NCBI GenBank assembly: GCA_022432975.1
Contig: CM039502.1
Span: 22,838,383 to 22,902,382 of the forward strand
Origin: Begonia masoniana
Lineage: Eukaryota; Streptophyta; Magnoliopsida; Cucurbitales; Begoniaceae
Direction: 5' to 3'
DNA: 64,000 nt
The position numbers and the translations under genes were made by a program. Positions 31,567 to 44,273 of the stretch are shown piece by piece; position 1 is the first letter of the stretch, and every line of letters begins with the position of its first letter. The notes under the pieces are model-generated. The model was not told where the DNA came from, did not search any database, and saw nothing but the letters and a program-made list of their open reading frames with translations.

Positions 31567-33745
31567 TATAACAGCTGACATTTTTAGTCAGGTGATTTTC
31601 TTAACGGAATTAACTGTCACCCTTATTTTTGGACCTTTTGATTTAAATTTAATATCAAAATTTGTTCCAAATTGTGTGAACTAGGTTGAGTGGCAAAATT
31701 GAAATTAGGGTGGGCTGTGATCGATAAATAAAGGAGATGGAAAGTTTTTAAATCTCACCAATACCACTGTAGCCGACACTTCCTCCTTTCAGCGATTTCC
31801 CTCTCCCGAGCTCTCGTTCTCTGCCTGCCAGTAATCCTTCCTTCGACGATCGGTTCCGTTGCCATTTCTCGGATACTCTACGCTCGAGGTATGGATTAGA
31901 CAATGTAGTTGTCAGTTAGTTGTTAAACTCTGTTTTGCAGCTTGGTGTTGGAGTTTGGTTTCTCAAATGGCCGAGTAGCAATAACAACATTTATAACCTG
32001 GATTTTTGTAATGTCAATTCCGAATCGATTCTAGAAATTTAATATAACCGACCCTGATTAATCGTTAGTTGGACCTAGCTGTTTTGGTTTTGGATTTCTG
32101 ACTGCACACAGAGAACTAGACTAGGGGATTCGGGAATGAATTTAGTTATTAGATTCTAGGATGACTTGTGATTGGAACTTTTAGGGTTTTGTTTTAACTA
32201 CTGTGATGTGAAATGTTTTAGGTGAAGAAGTTCGAAGAAAAGGAGTTCAAGTTGCTAAGGAAACCAGGTAAGTGAATGTGTAAGATTTCCGGCCATTAGG
32301 GCCCTACATCACAAGGATGCTAGGTAGAAACCGATACGATGATTAGAAGTTATTTAAGCTACTGTCTATTACTTATGTTGATGTTTGACTTAATGGTATG
32401 ATTTCCCGTCGGATGAATGCACTATTCTGTGGCTTGATGAGTTAGGAGTTCTCATGTTCATGCATCACGAACGTTTTATGCATATGATAATGTTTTAAGA
32501 GCATGTTTTCCTCATGAACAAGATAAGAACATAAAACTTATGCAACGTGAATTAAGCGAGGGTTGGGGGTGGTTTGGCGTATATCACTGTCCAAAAGGAA
32601 GAACCATGATTACGACCCGCAAGGGACTATGTACACTCTCACTGTCAACCCCCCTTACCGGCACAAATCCTCTCTTAATTCACACAATCTGAATGATGAA
32701 TATGAATGATGAATATGAATGATGAGCATGAATGATGATTATGAACGATGAATACGAACGATGAACAAGAATGAAGACCTTGAGTATGAATATGAATAAG
32801 AAAAGATTCATGAGCATTTGTTTTCTTAAAATGAGCATTCATGCATACTTGCTAGCATTGCATTCCTTACTAAGCATTAGGCTTATAGTTTAAACCTTAT
32901 GATGTAGGTGAAGATTTAGCAGGTGAGGATTCCAAATTCAGTGATGATGTCTCAAGGCTGGTTGCAGGATGGTGCTCAGGGTGGAAGACTGTGGCTGGCA
33001 GGCGAATATAACCAATAATTAAGCTCATCATGTGTCAGTAAGATTTATGATGAACTAATATTTAAGTAGAATGAGATTATATTTTAACATTGAGCTTCGT
33101 AATTGTCTGGTTTAACTACTGAGTCTGGGGATGATTTTAAGATATGGAAAGAGTTACTTTAACTAAGTCTTCCGTATAAGAATGTTTGGATGAGTCTCTG
33201 ATTTTCATACATATGAGTGTTGAGTCAATGTGGATTGAAGTCTGTTAAGAGTTTGTATCCACCGACGGATGATTTCTATCGGAAGATGTTAAGAGTTTGC
33301 ATCTACCGACGGATGATTTCTATCGGAAGGTGTATTAAGTGAACACGTGAATTGCACATGTCTATCGGTAGATGTAAGTATTTCAAATACCGGATGATAT
33401 AAGAGCTAGTTTGTCGTCTAGTGACCGGTAGATGTTTTACTATCGGTCGATGCGAGTCTATGACTCTATCGGCAGATGCAATTTAAGAGATGTTTAGAAA
33501 CAGATGTGTCGCGTGGCAGGAACGTGACCATCGGTCGATGCGAGTCTATGACTCTATCGGCAGATGCAGTTTAGGAGATGTTTGAAAAAAATATATATAT
33601 ATATAGATGCAGTTTAGGAGATGTTTGGAAAATATATATATATATATATATATTACTAATAATGAATAAGGTGCATGAAGTAAGAACCAATTGATTAAGA
33701 GGTTAAGTTATGAATTACGTGGCGAGTCCAACTGGGGTTGTTACA
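31567..33745 (+). repeat. Element D, 3' LTR
   Basis: 2179 bp, from the mutated TATAACAGCTGAC to GGTTGTTACA. A weak TATA-like gataaataaagg is at 31723. The pyrimidine-rich region lies near 31785-31810. The candidate leader intron runs from CCAG/GTAAGTGAA at 32268 to TGATGTAG/GTGA ending 32907. A run of gaatgatgaatat words (about 12 bp) is at 32692-32775. From 33250 several atcgg..gatg words occur, then short AT runs at 33588-33652. No coding frame. Confidence 0.92.
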
Positions 33746-35316
33746 CCTTTATTTATGAAATGCCTTAGGTGGACACGGCTTACAGACGGTGCTCGGCATT
33801 GCTATGGATGCCAGGTAAGTGGATGTTAGGTTTCCGGCCCTTAAGGCCCTACATCGTGTCAACGCTAGGTTTTGTGTTTGATGATGATTTTCTGATTGTG
33901 GGGTTTAATGAGTCGGGTAGCCTAGGTTGTTAGCTATTGTTTGTTAGTTTCGTTGTGAGCAATGTATGTTCATGCACGTTGTGAATTGTTTGATGGTATG
34001 TTATGTGTAAATTCCTCATCCATCATGTTTTCCCAAACGACATATGAAATATTCTCATGCATGAATTATGAAAAGGAAACGTAACAATTAAGTGTGGGTT
34101 GGGACAGTATGGCCATATCAACAAAACTAATGTCACTATCCACGCGTTGGATCATGAATACGGCCGAAAGGATTATGTACACGCACTTGGCCTGCTCCCT
34201 GGTACAATCCCCACCTTAATTCATGTCAACGAAAAGAAAAAGAATAAGAACAAGTAAATGAACATGTTTTATGAAAAACCATGCATTCATGCATATGTCA
34301 TGTATAGTACATTCCCTTACTAAGCATTAGGCTTAATGTTTATGTTGTATGATGTAGGTGACAGGTGTGAAGGTGAGAGTTTCTCTCGATGACAAGGAAT
34401 AGGTGGTCGACGGATGGTGCTCATGGCGACGAGGTGTGTTTTGGCAAGGTTCGATGACCGTGGGGATGTAAGTAAACGTTTTGAGAGTTGAATAGAAAGA
34501 AATGTAGGAAAATTGTAAAGATAGAACATTGTAGGGTGTTTGGTTCTGGATGGTTAAGTGATTAATGTTTTGATATTTTGATAAACAGTTTTATAAAATG
34601 TTTTGTAAAAGCTTTTATCGGATTTTTATGAAATGCTCGGATTATGTTTCTAGGTACTTAGTTGGAAATTTTGAGGTGTTTTACATTGGTATGTTAATTT
34701 GAAGGTGATTTTGTTGAGTGTTGTGAAGGTGAAGTAATGAAGAAGCGTTGGCAGGAAGTTGTGAGGAGAAGAAGCAAGGCTCTGGAATTCGAATTCCAGA
34801 GCCATTGCCGGTCGATCGCAAGGAGAGGCGATCGAACGGCTATAAAAAGGGCGACTCTGGAGGTATGGGGCTACTGGGCGCGGGTGTGAGGGGCGACTGA
34901 TCGCCCCTCCCTGTTGTCGATATGGCGATTGGTCGCTGATACAGGGGGGTGATCGATCGCCCCTGCTGTTTGATGCCTCAGCGATCGATCTCCTGAATTT
35001 GGAGATCGATCGCCCTTCCCTTTTGTCACGGTTTGCCCTTTTTGCCCTCTCTGTTTTAATTGTTTGTTTTAATTAATTTTACTTTAATTATTAATTTTTT
35101 TAAGTTATTAATGGTTTGGTTTTAAATGGTTTAAAACATAGACTTCAATTCCGATTTCGATTTCGATTTCTATTTCGATTTTGATTTCGCTTTCGGATCA
35201 CTTAAAGTTTATAAAAAAACAAAAAACAAAAATTTTACGTGAACTATTTGAGGGTTTAAGTTAAGATTACGTTATGGTTTTTCCGTAGCGGCCCTGGCCG
35301 GGTCGGGGTCGTTACA
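33746..35316 (+). repeat. Right part of an LTR of element B (probable 3' LTR)
   Basis: From 34013 it matches the B 5' LTR (20324-21608) closely. The earlier part matches LTR A (atgaaatgccttaggt at 33763 against 17618). It ends ggtcggggtcgttaca. Its left end coincides with the end of element D, which fits D having inserted here. It has CCAG/GTAAGTGG at 33815, TGATGTAG/GTGA ending 34357, and the palindrome near 34774-34803. No gene. Confidence 0.85.
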
Positions 35317-36648
35317 AAGCCACAAACTGTCACCCTGAGCACCATCCACCAACCAGTCTTAGACTTCCTCATTGAGTTTGGAGTCCTCACCTGATAATTC
35401 GTCACCTACATCATAAAGTTTTAAATATAAGCCTAATGGTTAGTAAGGAGTGCAATACTAACATGTATGTATGAATGCACAGTTGAAAGGAACACATTTT
35501 CATAATCATTTCTCGTCATATTCTTGTTCATATACTTGTTCATGTTCTTGTTCATCGTTTACATCATGTGGATTAAGGGAGGATTTGTGCCGAAAAGGGG
35601 GTTGACAGTGAAAGTGTACATAGTCCCTTGCGGGCCGTATTCATGGTCCTTCTTTTGGACAGTGACATACGCCAAACCGCCCACAACCATCTCTTAATCC
35701 TTGTTACATAAGTTTCATGTTCATATCTTGATCGTGAAGGAAAAACATGCACTTAAAACATTTTCTTATGCTTGAAAAGGAAACAATCGTGAAGCATGAG
35801 CATGAGTACTCTTATTTCATCGGACTAAAAGGACAGATCAATCATTCAACAATAAATCATGTTGCTATCTCACATATCATAACCATACAGACAATAACAC
35901 AAACAGCTTTTGGACATCATAATCAACTTTAACTTAGTACCCTTGTGATGTAGGGCCCTAATGGCCGGGAATCCTATTCACTCACTTACCTGGTTTCCTT
36001 AGCAAACTTGAGCACTTCTCTTCAGACTTCTTCACCTAAAACATTTCACATTACAGAGTTAAACAAAATCCTAAAAGTTCTAACCAAAAGTCATTCTAGA
36101 ATCTAATATATATATACTTCTAAATCTTCTTAGTCGAGCACCTAGTGTGCAGATTAAGTTCCAGAACCTAAAAATAACCAGATTCAACCTAGTAACTATC
36201 CATAGATTACAAATGTCACTACTATTACTTAGCCATTGATGAATCCAAAACTATAAGTCTTAGCTGAAAACAGAGCTCTAAGTAATTAACCAGCAACTAC
36301 ATTGTCTAAGTCTTACCTAGGGCGTGGATTGTCGGGGTGGAGACTGAAGAATCGATCATCGATGGAGGAGTAGCTGGCCGAGAGAGAGGGAGAGAAAGAG
36401 CTCTGGAGAAAAGGGAAATCGCCAAGAGAGGAAATGTCGGCTACAGTGAGGTTTTAATGAGGTTTAAGGATTTATATTTCCTATTTATACTAATTAAAAT
36501 CCATCTTAATTACAATTGTGCCGCCCAACCTAGTTTCACACTACTTGGAATTCAATAAATCAGGCATTAATTTAAAATAAAAGGTCGATAAAAGGTGACA
36601 GTTAAATCAGTTAAGAAAACCACCTGGCCGAAATTGTCGGGTGTTACA
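35317..36648 (-). repeat. LTR H: truncated minus-strand LTR
   Basis: Read on the minus strand it starts TGTAACACCCGACAATTTCGG at 36648 and shares the LTR landmarks: TATAAATA at 36489-36482, gcgatttcc/ctctcggc leader words, donor CCAG/GTAAGTGA at 35989, the gggcggtttggcgtatgt block near 35690-35660, and acceptor GATGTAG/GTGA at 35406. It lacks its end: at 35317 it is joined directly to the end of LTR B. Its right flank, acaac, is element E sequence, so H probably inserted into E and was then cut by a deletion. No coding frame. Confidence 0.85.
36482..36489 (-). promoter_or_regulatory. TATA box in LTR H
   Basis: TATAAATA on the minus strand, about 160 bp into the LTR, the same place as in the LTRs at 36661 and 60098. 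Confidence 0.6.
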
Positions 36649-36820
36649 ACAACAATAAATTGTAACACCCGACATTTCGGCCAGGTGATTTTCTGACCAT
36701 TTTCATTGTCACCCTCTTATTTAACCTTTATGATTTAAAATTTAATGTTAAGATAAATTATTACAAGTTAAGTAAAACTAGGTTGGGTGGCAGTTTAGTA
36801 ATTAGAATCGATGGATTTAG

Positions 36821-36828
36821 TATAAAAA
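36821..36828 (+). promoter_or_regulatory. TATA box of the 4 kb solo LTR
   Basis: TATAAAAA, 160 bp into the LTR and about 60 bp before a pyrimidine-rich leader, as expected for an LTR promoter. Confidence 0.6.
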
Positions 36829-37629
36829 GGAATTGGAAACCTTAAATCTCATTTATTGCCACTGTAGCCGACATTCCCTCTCGGCGATTTCTTCTCTCCC
36901 AAGTTCTTGCTCTCGGCTACCAGAACTTTCCTCTGCCGACGACCGGTTTCAAGCTTGCTCTTCTCTGCAAATCCACACCCGAGGTATGAAATGGACAATG
37001 TAGTCATTCATTAGTAAATAGAGCTCTGTTTTCAGCTCGGCACTGAGTTCGGATATTTTTAGCAGTGGCCGAGTAGCTTTAGACTTTTTAAAATCTGAGA
37101 GTAGAAATTTCATCCCGAATCGATTCTGAGCATTTTAAGTAACCAACTCAGATTTAATCAATGGTAAAACCTGTCCACCTAGTTTTGGATTTCAGACTGC
37201 AGTGTGTCAAACAGAGGAATCGGAATGACTTTAGCTATTAGATCCTAGGATGGTTTATGATTAGGACTATTAGGACTTTGTTTTAACTACTGTAATGTAC
37301 ATGTTTTAGGTGAAGAAGTTTAAAGGAAAGAAGCTCGGATTGCTAAGGAATCCAGGTAAGTGAATGTGTTAAGATTTTCGGCCACTAGGGCCCTACACCG
37401 CAAGGGTATTAGGAAATCACTGAGATGTTAGCTTATTGACTATGATCTGTTATTTCCACGATATGAGAAGTTGTGTAAGTAAATGTAAAGTTACAGGATG
37501 TTTTACTTGTCCTCATGATATGACTTTTCTCTATGAACTTTATGTCTATGCACTGTGTTCCTGTTATGATTAAGTTGAGAATATGAAAAGCAAATGTAAC
37601 CGAGATTAAGTGCAGAGCGGGGAAAGACT

Positions 37630-37835
37630 ATGTTATGTATGACTCGCGAATTCTCCCACTGGTGGAGGCCGAGTTAATGATATGTATGACTCGCGAAATC
37701 TCCCACTGGTGGAGGCCGAGTTAATGATATGTATGGCTCGCGAATTCTCCCACTGGGGAGGCCGAGTGATGTATCATGATTGCCGCGATAGGCAAATGAT
37801 TATGTATGACTGCCGCGATAGGCAAATGACTATGT
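37630..37835. repeat. 47 bp x 3 and 31 bp x 2 tandem repeats
   Basis: tatgtatgactcgcgaattc with ctcccactggtggaggccga recurs three times with few changes, up to about 37770. Then ttgccgcgataggcaaatga recurs twice (37780-37835). They lie between the donor and acceptor landmarks, where the relatives have the single ggtttggcgtatgtcactgt block. Confidence 0.88.
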
Positions 37836-38373
37836 ACCCCTGTCTTCCTCCCTCGTCTCCTGCCTTAATATATGTTATGTAAATGATAAAGATGAACATG
37901 AATGAAGAATGGTTTATGAACTTATGTCTCTTTAAATTGTGTACTCATGTATATCTGTCAGCATGCATTCCTTACTAAGCATTAGGCTTATAGTTAAACC
38001 TTATGGTGTAGGTGAAGAAGGTTCAGGTGAGGATGTTATGTTCAAAGAGGATGCTTAAGGCTGGTTGCTGGAGGATGCTCAAGGTGACAGTGCGGGACTG
38101 GAGAGGCGATTTATGACCCCTGGTTAAGACTCTTATGTTACAGTATATTAAAGAATATGGTAGTTTAAGTAGGATGAGATTATTTTAAAACGTTGAGCTT
38201 TGAAACTGTCTAGTGGATTACTGAGTCAGAGAATGATTATATAGATTTATAAATGGTCTGTTGCTTAAGTCTTCCGCTATATGCATTTTGAATGAGTTGT
38301 GTTTTCTTTCTGTTGGAAGGAGTCATTTGATGATTTAGAGTTCTCTACCGTAAGACGGAAGCTGGAAGAGGTA

Positions 38374-40370
38374 GTCTTCCGGCTGACGTCATCGGCAGAT
38401 GCCGAAGGAATAGTTGTTGATGGTTTAGTCTTCCGGCTGACGTCATCGGCAGATGCCGAAGGAATAGTTGTTGATGGTTTAGTCTTCCGGCTGACGTCAT
38501 CGGCAGATGCCGAAGGAATAGTTGTTGATGGTTTAGTCTTCCGGCTGACGTCATCGGCAGATGCCGAAGGAATAGTTGTTGATGGTTTAGTCTTCCGGCT
38601 GACGTCATCGGCAGATGCCGAAGGAATAGTTGTTGATGGTTTAGTCTTCCGGCTGACGTCATCGGCAGATGCCGAAGGAATAGTTGTTGATGGTTTAGTC
38701 TTCCGGCTGACGTCATCGGCAGATGCCGAAGGAATAGTTGTTGATGGTTTAGTCTTCCGGCTGACGTCATCGGCAGATGCCGAAGGAATAGTTGTTGATG
38801 GTTTAGTCTTCCGGCTGACGTCATCGGCAGATGCCGAAGGAATAGTTGTTGATGGTTTAGTCTTCCGGCTGACGTCATCGGCAGATGCCGAAGGAATAGT
38901 TGTTGATGGTTTAGTCTTCCGGCTGACGTCATCGGCAGATGCCGAAGGAATAGTTGTTGATGGTTTAGTCTTCCGGCTGACGTCATCGGCAGATGCCGAA
39001 GGAATAGTTGTTGATGGTTTAGTCTTCCGGCTGACGTCATCGGCAGATGCCGAAGGAATAGTTGTTGATGGTTTAGTCTTCCGGCTGACGTCATCGGCAG
39101 ATGCCGAAGGAATAGTTGTTGATGGTTTAGTCTTCCGGCTGACGTCATCGGCAGATGCCGAAGGAATAGTTGTTGATGGTTTAGTCTTCCGGCTGACGTC
39201 ATCGGCAGATGCCGAAGGAATAGTTGTTGATGGTTTAGTCTTCCGGCTGACGTCATCGGCAGATGCCGAAGGAATAGTTGTTGATGGTTTAGTCTTCCGG
39301 CTGACGTCATCGGCAGATGCCGAAGGAATAGTTGTTGATGGTTTAGTCTTCCGGCTGACGTCATCGGCAGATGCCGAAGGAATAGTTGTTGATGGTTTAG
39401 TCTTCCGGCTGACGTCATCGGCAGATGCCGAAGGAATAGTTGTTGATGGTTTAGTCTTCCGGCTGACGTCATCGGCAGATGCCGAAGGAATAGTTGTTGA
39501 TGGTTTAGTCTTCCGGCTGACGTCATCGGCAGATGCCGAAGGAATAGTTGTTGATGGTTTAGTCTTCCGGCTGACGTCATCGGCAGATGCCGAAGGAATA
39601 GTTGTTGATGGTTTAGTCTTCCGGCTGACGTCATCGGCAGATGCCGAAGGAATAGTTGTTGATGGTTTAGTCTTCCGGCTGACGTCATCGGCAGATGCCG
39701 AAGGAATAGTTGTTGATGGTTTAGTCTTCCGGCTGACGTCATCGGCAGATGCCGAAGGAATAGTTGTTGATGGTTTAGTCTTCCGGCTGACGTCATCGGC
39801 AGATGCCGAAGGAATAGTTGTTGATGGTTTAGTCTTCCGGCTGACGTCATCGGCAGATGCCGAAGGAATAGTTGTTGATGGTTTAGTCTTCCGGCTGACG
39901 TCATCGGCAGATGCCGAAGGAATAGTTGTTGATGGTTTAGTCTTCCGGCTGACGTCATCGGCAGATGCCGAAGGAATAGTTGTTGATGGTTTAGTCTTCC
40001 GGCTGACGTCATCGGCAGATGCCGAAGGAATAGTTGTTGATGGTTTAGTCTTCCGGCTGACGTCATCGGCAGATGCCGAAGGAATAGTTGTTGATGGTTT
40101 AGTCTTCCGGCTGACGTCATCGGCAGATGCCGAAGGAATAGTTGTTGATGGTTTAGTCTTCCGGCTGACGTCATCGGCAGATGCCGAAGGAATAGTTGTT
40201 GATGGTTTAGTCTTCCGGCTGACGTCATCGGCAGATGCCGAAGGAATAGTTGTTGATGGTTTAGTCTTCCGGCTGACGTCATCGGCAGATGCCGAAGGAA
40301 TAGTTGTTGATGGTTTAGTCTTCCGGCTGACGTCATCGGCAGATGCCGAAGGAATAGTTGTTGATGGTTT
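38374..40370. repeat. 54 bp minisatellite, 37 identical copies
   Basis: The unit starts gtcttccggctgacgtcatc, continues ggcagatgccgaaggaatag and ends ttgttgatggttta. I see no mismatch across 1997 bp. As 54 is divisible by 3, the array reads as an 18-residue repeat on the + strand (721 codons) and as another on the minus strand (679 codons). I do not regard either as a gene. The unit contains catcggcagatgccg, the word found singly in related LTRs. Confidence 0.98.
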
Positions 40371-40710
40371 GTCAACGCATGCAACCCATGCAGACCCGAG
40401 TGGTATTTTGTTAAGAGAATTTAGGGCACTTCCTCTTTTCCCGAAATTGTCAAGAAACCGATGACCGAGTCCAGTCGCCTGACTCTGTGAAAGTTTGAGC
40501 CGACGAGGCGTGGGAAGTTGGGCATGAGAGGGCTCGTCTTCCTTAATGGTTCTGCGTCTCTATTACCAGTTTAGAAAAAAAATATATATAGTAAAATGTG
40601 AAAGTCTGTTGAGAGATAGTAAGTGAACGTAATAATGGTAAAAGTCAAGCAAACGATTAATGAAAGGATATGAACACGTGACGGCTCCTGGCCGGGGTCG
40701 TTACATAAAT

Positions 40711-43139
40711 TTTCTTAGGAAATCTTTTAGCACGTGGTGCATGAGTCTCATGAAAGTATTGGAGACGTTAGATAACCCGAAGGGCATCACCATCCACTCA
40801 AATAGCCCGTACTTAGTCTTCAATGTCGTCTTTCACTGGTCACCTTCTTTCATTCTTATTTTGTGGTAACCACTCTTAAGGTCCACCTTAGAAAATATTG
40901 AGGCTCCACTTAGCTCATCCAACATATCCTCGAGCCTAGGAATAGGGTGTCTATATTTTATGGTAATTTGATTCACGGCTCGGCTATCAACGCACATCCT
41001 CATTGTGTTGTCTTTCTTGGGTACTAGAAGTGAGGGAACTGCACAGAGGCTCATGGACCCTCATATATCCTCATTGTGCCATTTTTCCAACAATTCTTGT
41101 ACTTGATCTTGAAGTTTCTTGGTCTCCTCGGATTTCATTCTATAGGTCGGTCTATTAGGTAGCGTGGCACTGGGATGAGGTCAATTTGATGTTTTATACC
41201 ACGCAGAGGTGGTAATCCTTGGGGAAATTCCTCAGGAAACACGTCTTGAAATTAATTGAGTAACTTCTTCACAGTGTCAGAGATTATTCCTAGCTCCATA
41301 ACTCTATCTTGAAATAATATTAGGATCATGGGATCTCCTCGAAGCACTGATGCCTCTATCTCGGATCTAGTCATATAAAGATTGGCTTTATTCTTTGCTT
41401 CTTTTCTAGCGCATCGTCTTTTGATATTTCCTCGGGGGTCATGGGTGCTAACTTAATTGTCTTACCACCAAACTTAAGAGAATAATAGTTGGAACGTCCC
41501 TCATGGTGCACACTACGATCAAATTGCCAGGGTTGTCCAAGAAGCAAGTGGCTGGCACTCATGTGTACGACATCGCATAAAACAGAATCTTGATATTTTC
41601 CCATAGCAAAATCTACTCTCACTTGTCGAGAAACCTTGACATCATCCCTATCATCTAACCATCGTAATTTATAAGGGTGGGGATGTGTAGTCGTCTCTAA
41701 TCCTAACTTCTGTACTAACTCGTCGGATGCCATGTTGGCACAACTTCCTCCATCTATAATTAAAGAGCATAACATATCTTTGATAAGACATCTACTATGG
41801 AAGATATTCTTATGTTGGCAATCCTCTCCTGAATTCTTAGTCACGAGGACTCATCTCCTAACCATCAACAAGGGTCCCTCGGAAGCGCACACTACTTCTT
41901 CCTTAGTGTCACTCTCCTCAACCTCTTCGTCCTATACTCCTACCTCATGGTCATCCTTACTCTTGACTTCTCCTGTATCTCCCTTGATAATACTCACACG
42001 TCGGTTCGGACATTGAGCCATGTAATGACCTAGACCGTGACACTTATAGCACTTGATTTCTCTTACTCTAGGTGGGTTGGCTTTATTGACTAAGGTTTTG
42101 CTAGTGGATTCCTTAAGTGGCCAACTATGGTTAAAAGACTTCTTTCCTTCAGCCTTGTCGAAGGGTCGGGTGGTTTAGGGGTGAGTTTGGGCAGAATCTT
42201 GGGGGTAAACTTAGGAGGGTAGGTGGATTTCCTCTTTCTATTGAGCTGTCTCTCAATCGTCATGGCCATATGAACTATTGCATCTACGAAATCCGCCGAG
42301 TGTATTTCAACTGTGTCTCCTATGTCTCTATTCAAGCCTCGAATGAATCTAGCAATAACCTGCTCCTCAGGTTCTTCCATATCTACTCGTATCCTTAGAG
42401 TTTCAAATTCGGCTTGGTAAGCCTTAACGGATCGAGTTCCTTGTCGTAGGTTTTGGATTTGAAGGAATAGATCTTGACGGTAATGGGTGGGTATGAACCT
42501 CTTAGTCATGAGTGACTTCATTGCTCTCCATGTAGTAATGGGGGTATCTCATATCCGTCATCTTTGGAGCTTAATATTGGACCACCAGAGGGCTTTATAT
42601 CCCGATAGCTCTACGGATACTAACTGGATCTTTACTTTATCGGAATACTCATAATAGTCAAAAACCTTTTCTACCTTATCAATCCATTCTAAAAAGGTAT
42701 CTCCATCGCATGTGCCGTCAAATGGGGGTATATGTAACTTTACGTTTCTAAGGTCCTCTTGATCATTTCGTCTACTTGGGCGAAAAGTCTCTTCTTCATC
42801 TAAGGTCCATTCTTCGTCCTCCTCATAAAGCGGGTTTCTTCTCCTAGGATACTCAGGTCTTTCTTCATCCGAGGTGGGATATGGTTCTTGAAATCTTCTC
42901 TTAGGATGTCTAGGTCTAAATCTAGGTGGGGGTTCTCGGGACGCTTCATTTGGAATTCTGGTATTAAGGACTTCCATGATGTGTTTCATGCCAAGGGTTA
43001 AGTCTTTTAGTTGTTGGCCTACATTGTTAACTTCTCTGCTATGACCATCTAATTTCCCTTGCATGCTAGACTCTCCTTGTTGGGGTGTATGAGTCTCGGG
43101 TTGGGGAATGTCCTTGCCCCGGTTCGGTTCTTGATTCAT
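40711..43139 (-). pseudogene. gag-pol fragment of element E
   Basis: The frame starts at the ATG at 43139 (MNQEPNRGKD). Gag segments are at 43139-42558 and 42521-42090, separated by a stop. The CCHC knuckle is near 42060-42005. The protease has LIIDGGSCANMAS (in 41844-41371). RT begins in 41054-40833 with [10 protein letters not shown] and [13 protein letters not shown] and stops at 40711 against the solo LTR, before the DD motif. Many small frameshifts and stops. Against C, the DGGS protease site and RT wording are the same. RNase H, integrase and the 3' LTR are missing. Confidence 0.9.
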
Positions 43140-44273
43140 ATCTTAGTTTGGCTCTCGGTTAAGTGCGCTCCTAGTCTTCATTCATGTGATTTCTAAAGTT
43201 TTAGGAAAGAAAATTGTAATTATTTTTGAGTTGATCTTAAGTGATAGGAAGGAAAAGGGTGGTGAACCTAACTAAATTTCAAACCAAAATTTTGAAACGC
43301 ATTTTTGAGGGTTTAAACTACGTTTTTTGGGATCAAAACGTGACTGTCATAGACGTAATGGTTGTTTTAAGCGGGAAGGGTCAAATTCACTAACTAACAA
43401 ATTTTAAATCCGTTAAATGACAACAACTGATTCGTACATGCTCTTTAACATCTTAGTGAACTTGTTATATATATAATCCAAACATGAACATGTAACTAAT
43501 TAGCTTATCAACAGAATGTTTTATTTCAAATTTCAACCAAAGCATATAGGGAAAGCTACATAAAGCAACACCAAAAAGTAGTGGTCAAGTTAGGTTGTGT
43601 ACTTTCACTAGCTTTTACTCATTTTAGCAACGTTTTACTTTACCAATGTAATTCAAATGAAAAGGTAAATATTCTCAGCAGATTAATGTACTAAGACTGC
43701 AGCAACAAAACATTATAAACATGAAGCTCGGATTTAAATATGCAAACAGCATTAAACTAGAACACTAAAACGGCACAACACTAAAACTATTTCTGAAATT
43801 TTTTTTTTTTTTAAAAACAGCAACTTAAACCACTAAATCAGACACGAAATGATGTTAATCAAACCTATTTATTAATGCACAGATCTGTGATTATAACAAC
43901 ATGTTCTTAAGTGCTGGAAAAGTAAGATACACAGCAGCCAAGTTAGCAAAACCAAAAGAGAAATAAAAACAGCAAGTACAAAGTTGGTTAGCCAATGTTC
44001 TACCAAAAGAGGAAGGAAACTTGCAGCACAAAAATGGTGGAAATGAAATTTTAAAAACTCATGCTCAAGTTGCAGACAACTAACAAAACATTCTGGAAAT
44101 GATCTTTGCAAGAAACTAAAAAGAGCAGATAAAAAAAAAGCAAGAACACCAAACCGAAAATGAAGAATAGCAAGCACCCAATTTTTGGTGCCTCAGCAAC
44201 CAAATGGGTTTGAGAAACCAAACCGACCTGGTTTCCCTCACCCCAAGGGAGCTATCCAAGCTCTGATACCAAA
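43140..44273 (-). other. Untranslated leader of element E, with primer site
   Basis: 1.13 kb without a credible gene. A T-run stands at 43799-43812. The primer site TGGTATCAGAGC lies at 44271-44260 (minus), two bases from the LTR, as in C. Confidence 0.8.

Larger units (their letters stand above)
36661..40705 (+). mobile_element. Solo LTR, 4045 bp, in element E (TSD taaat)
   Basis: It starts TGTAACACCCGACATTTCGG and ends GGCCGGGGTCGTTACA. taaat stands at 36656-36660 and 40706-40710, and the flanks join into E's RT sequence. Landmarks: TATAAAAA at 36821, pyrimidine-rich leader near 36885, donor CCAG/GTAAGTGAA at 37356, acceptor TGGTGTAG/GTGA ending 38011. Three 47 bp repeats lie at 37630-37770. 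Half of its length is the 54 bp array. Without that array it would be about 2.05 kb, like its relatives. Confidence 0.95.

Noticed and set aside
36337..36558. + strand ORF starting METEESIIDGG
   Set aside because: It lies in the leader part of minus-strand LTR H and has no counterpart in the related LTRs.
38299..40464. 721-codon (+) and 679-codon (-) repeat proteins
   Set aside because: Both are readings of the 54 bp array in a solo LTR; frames open on both strands follow from a unit length divisible by 3 that lacks stops.
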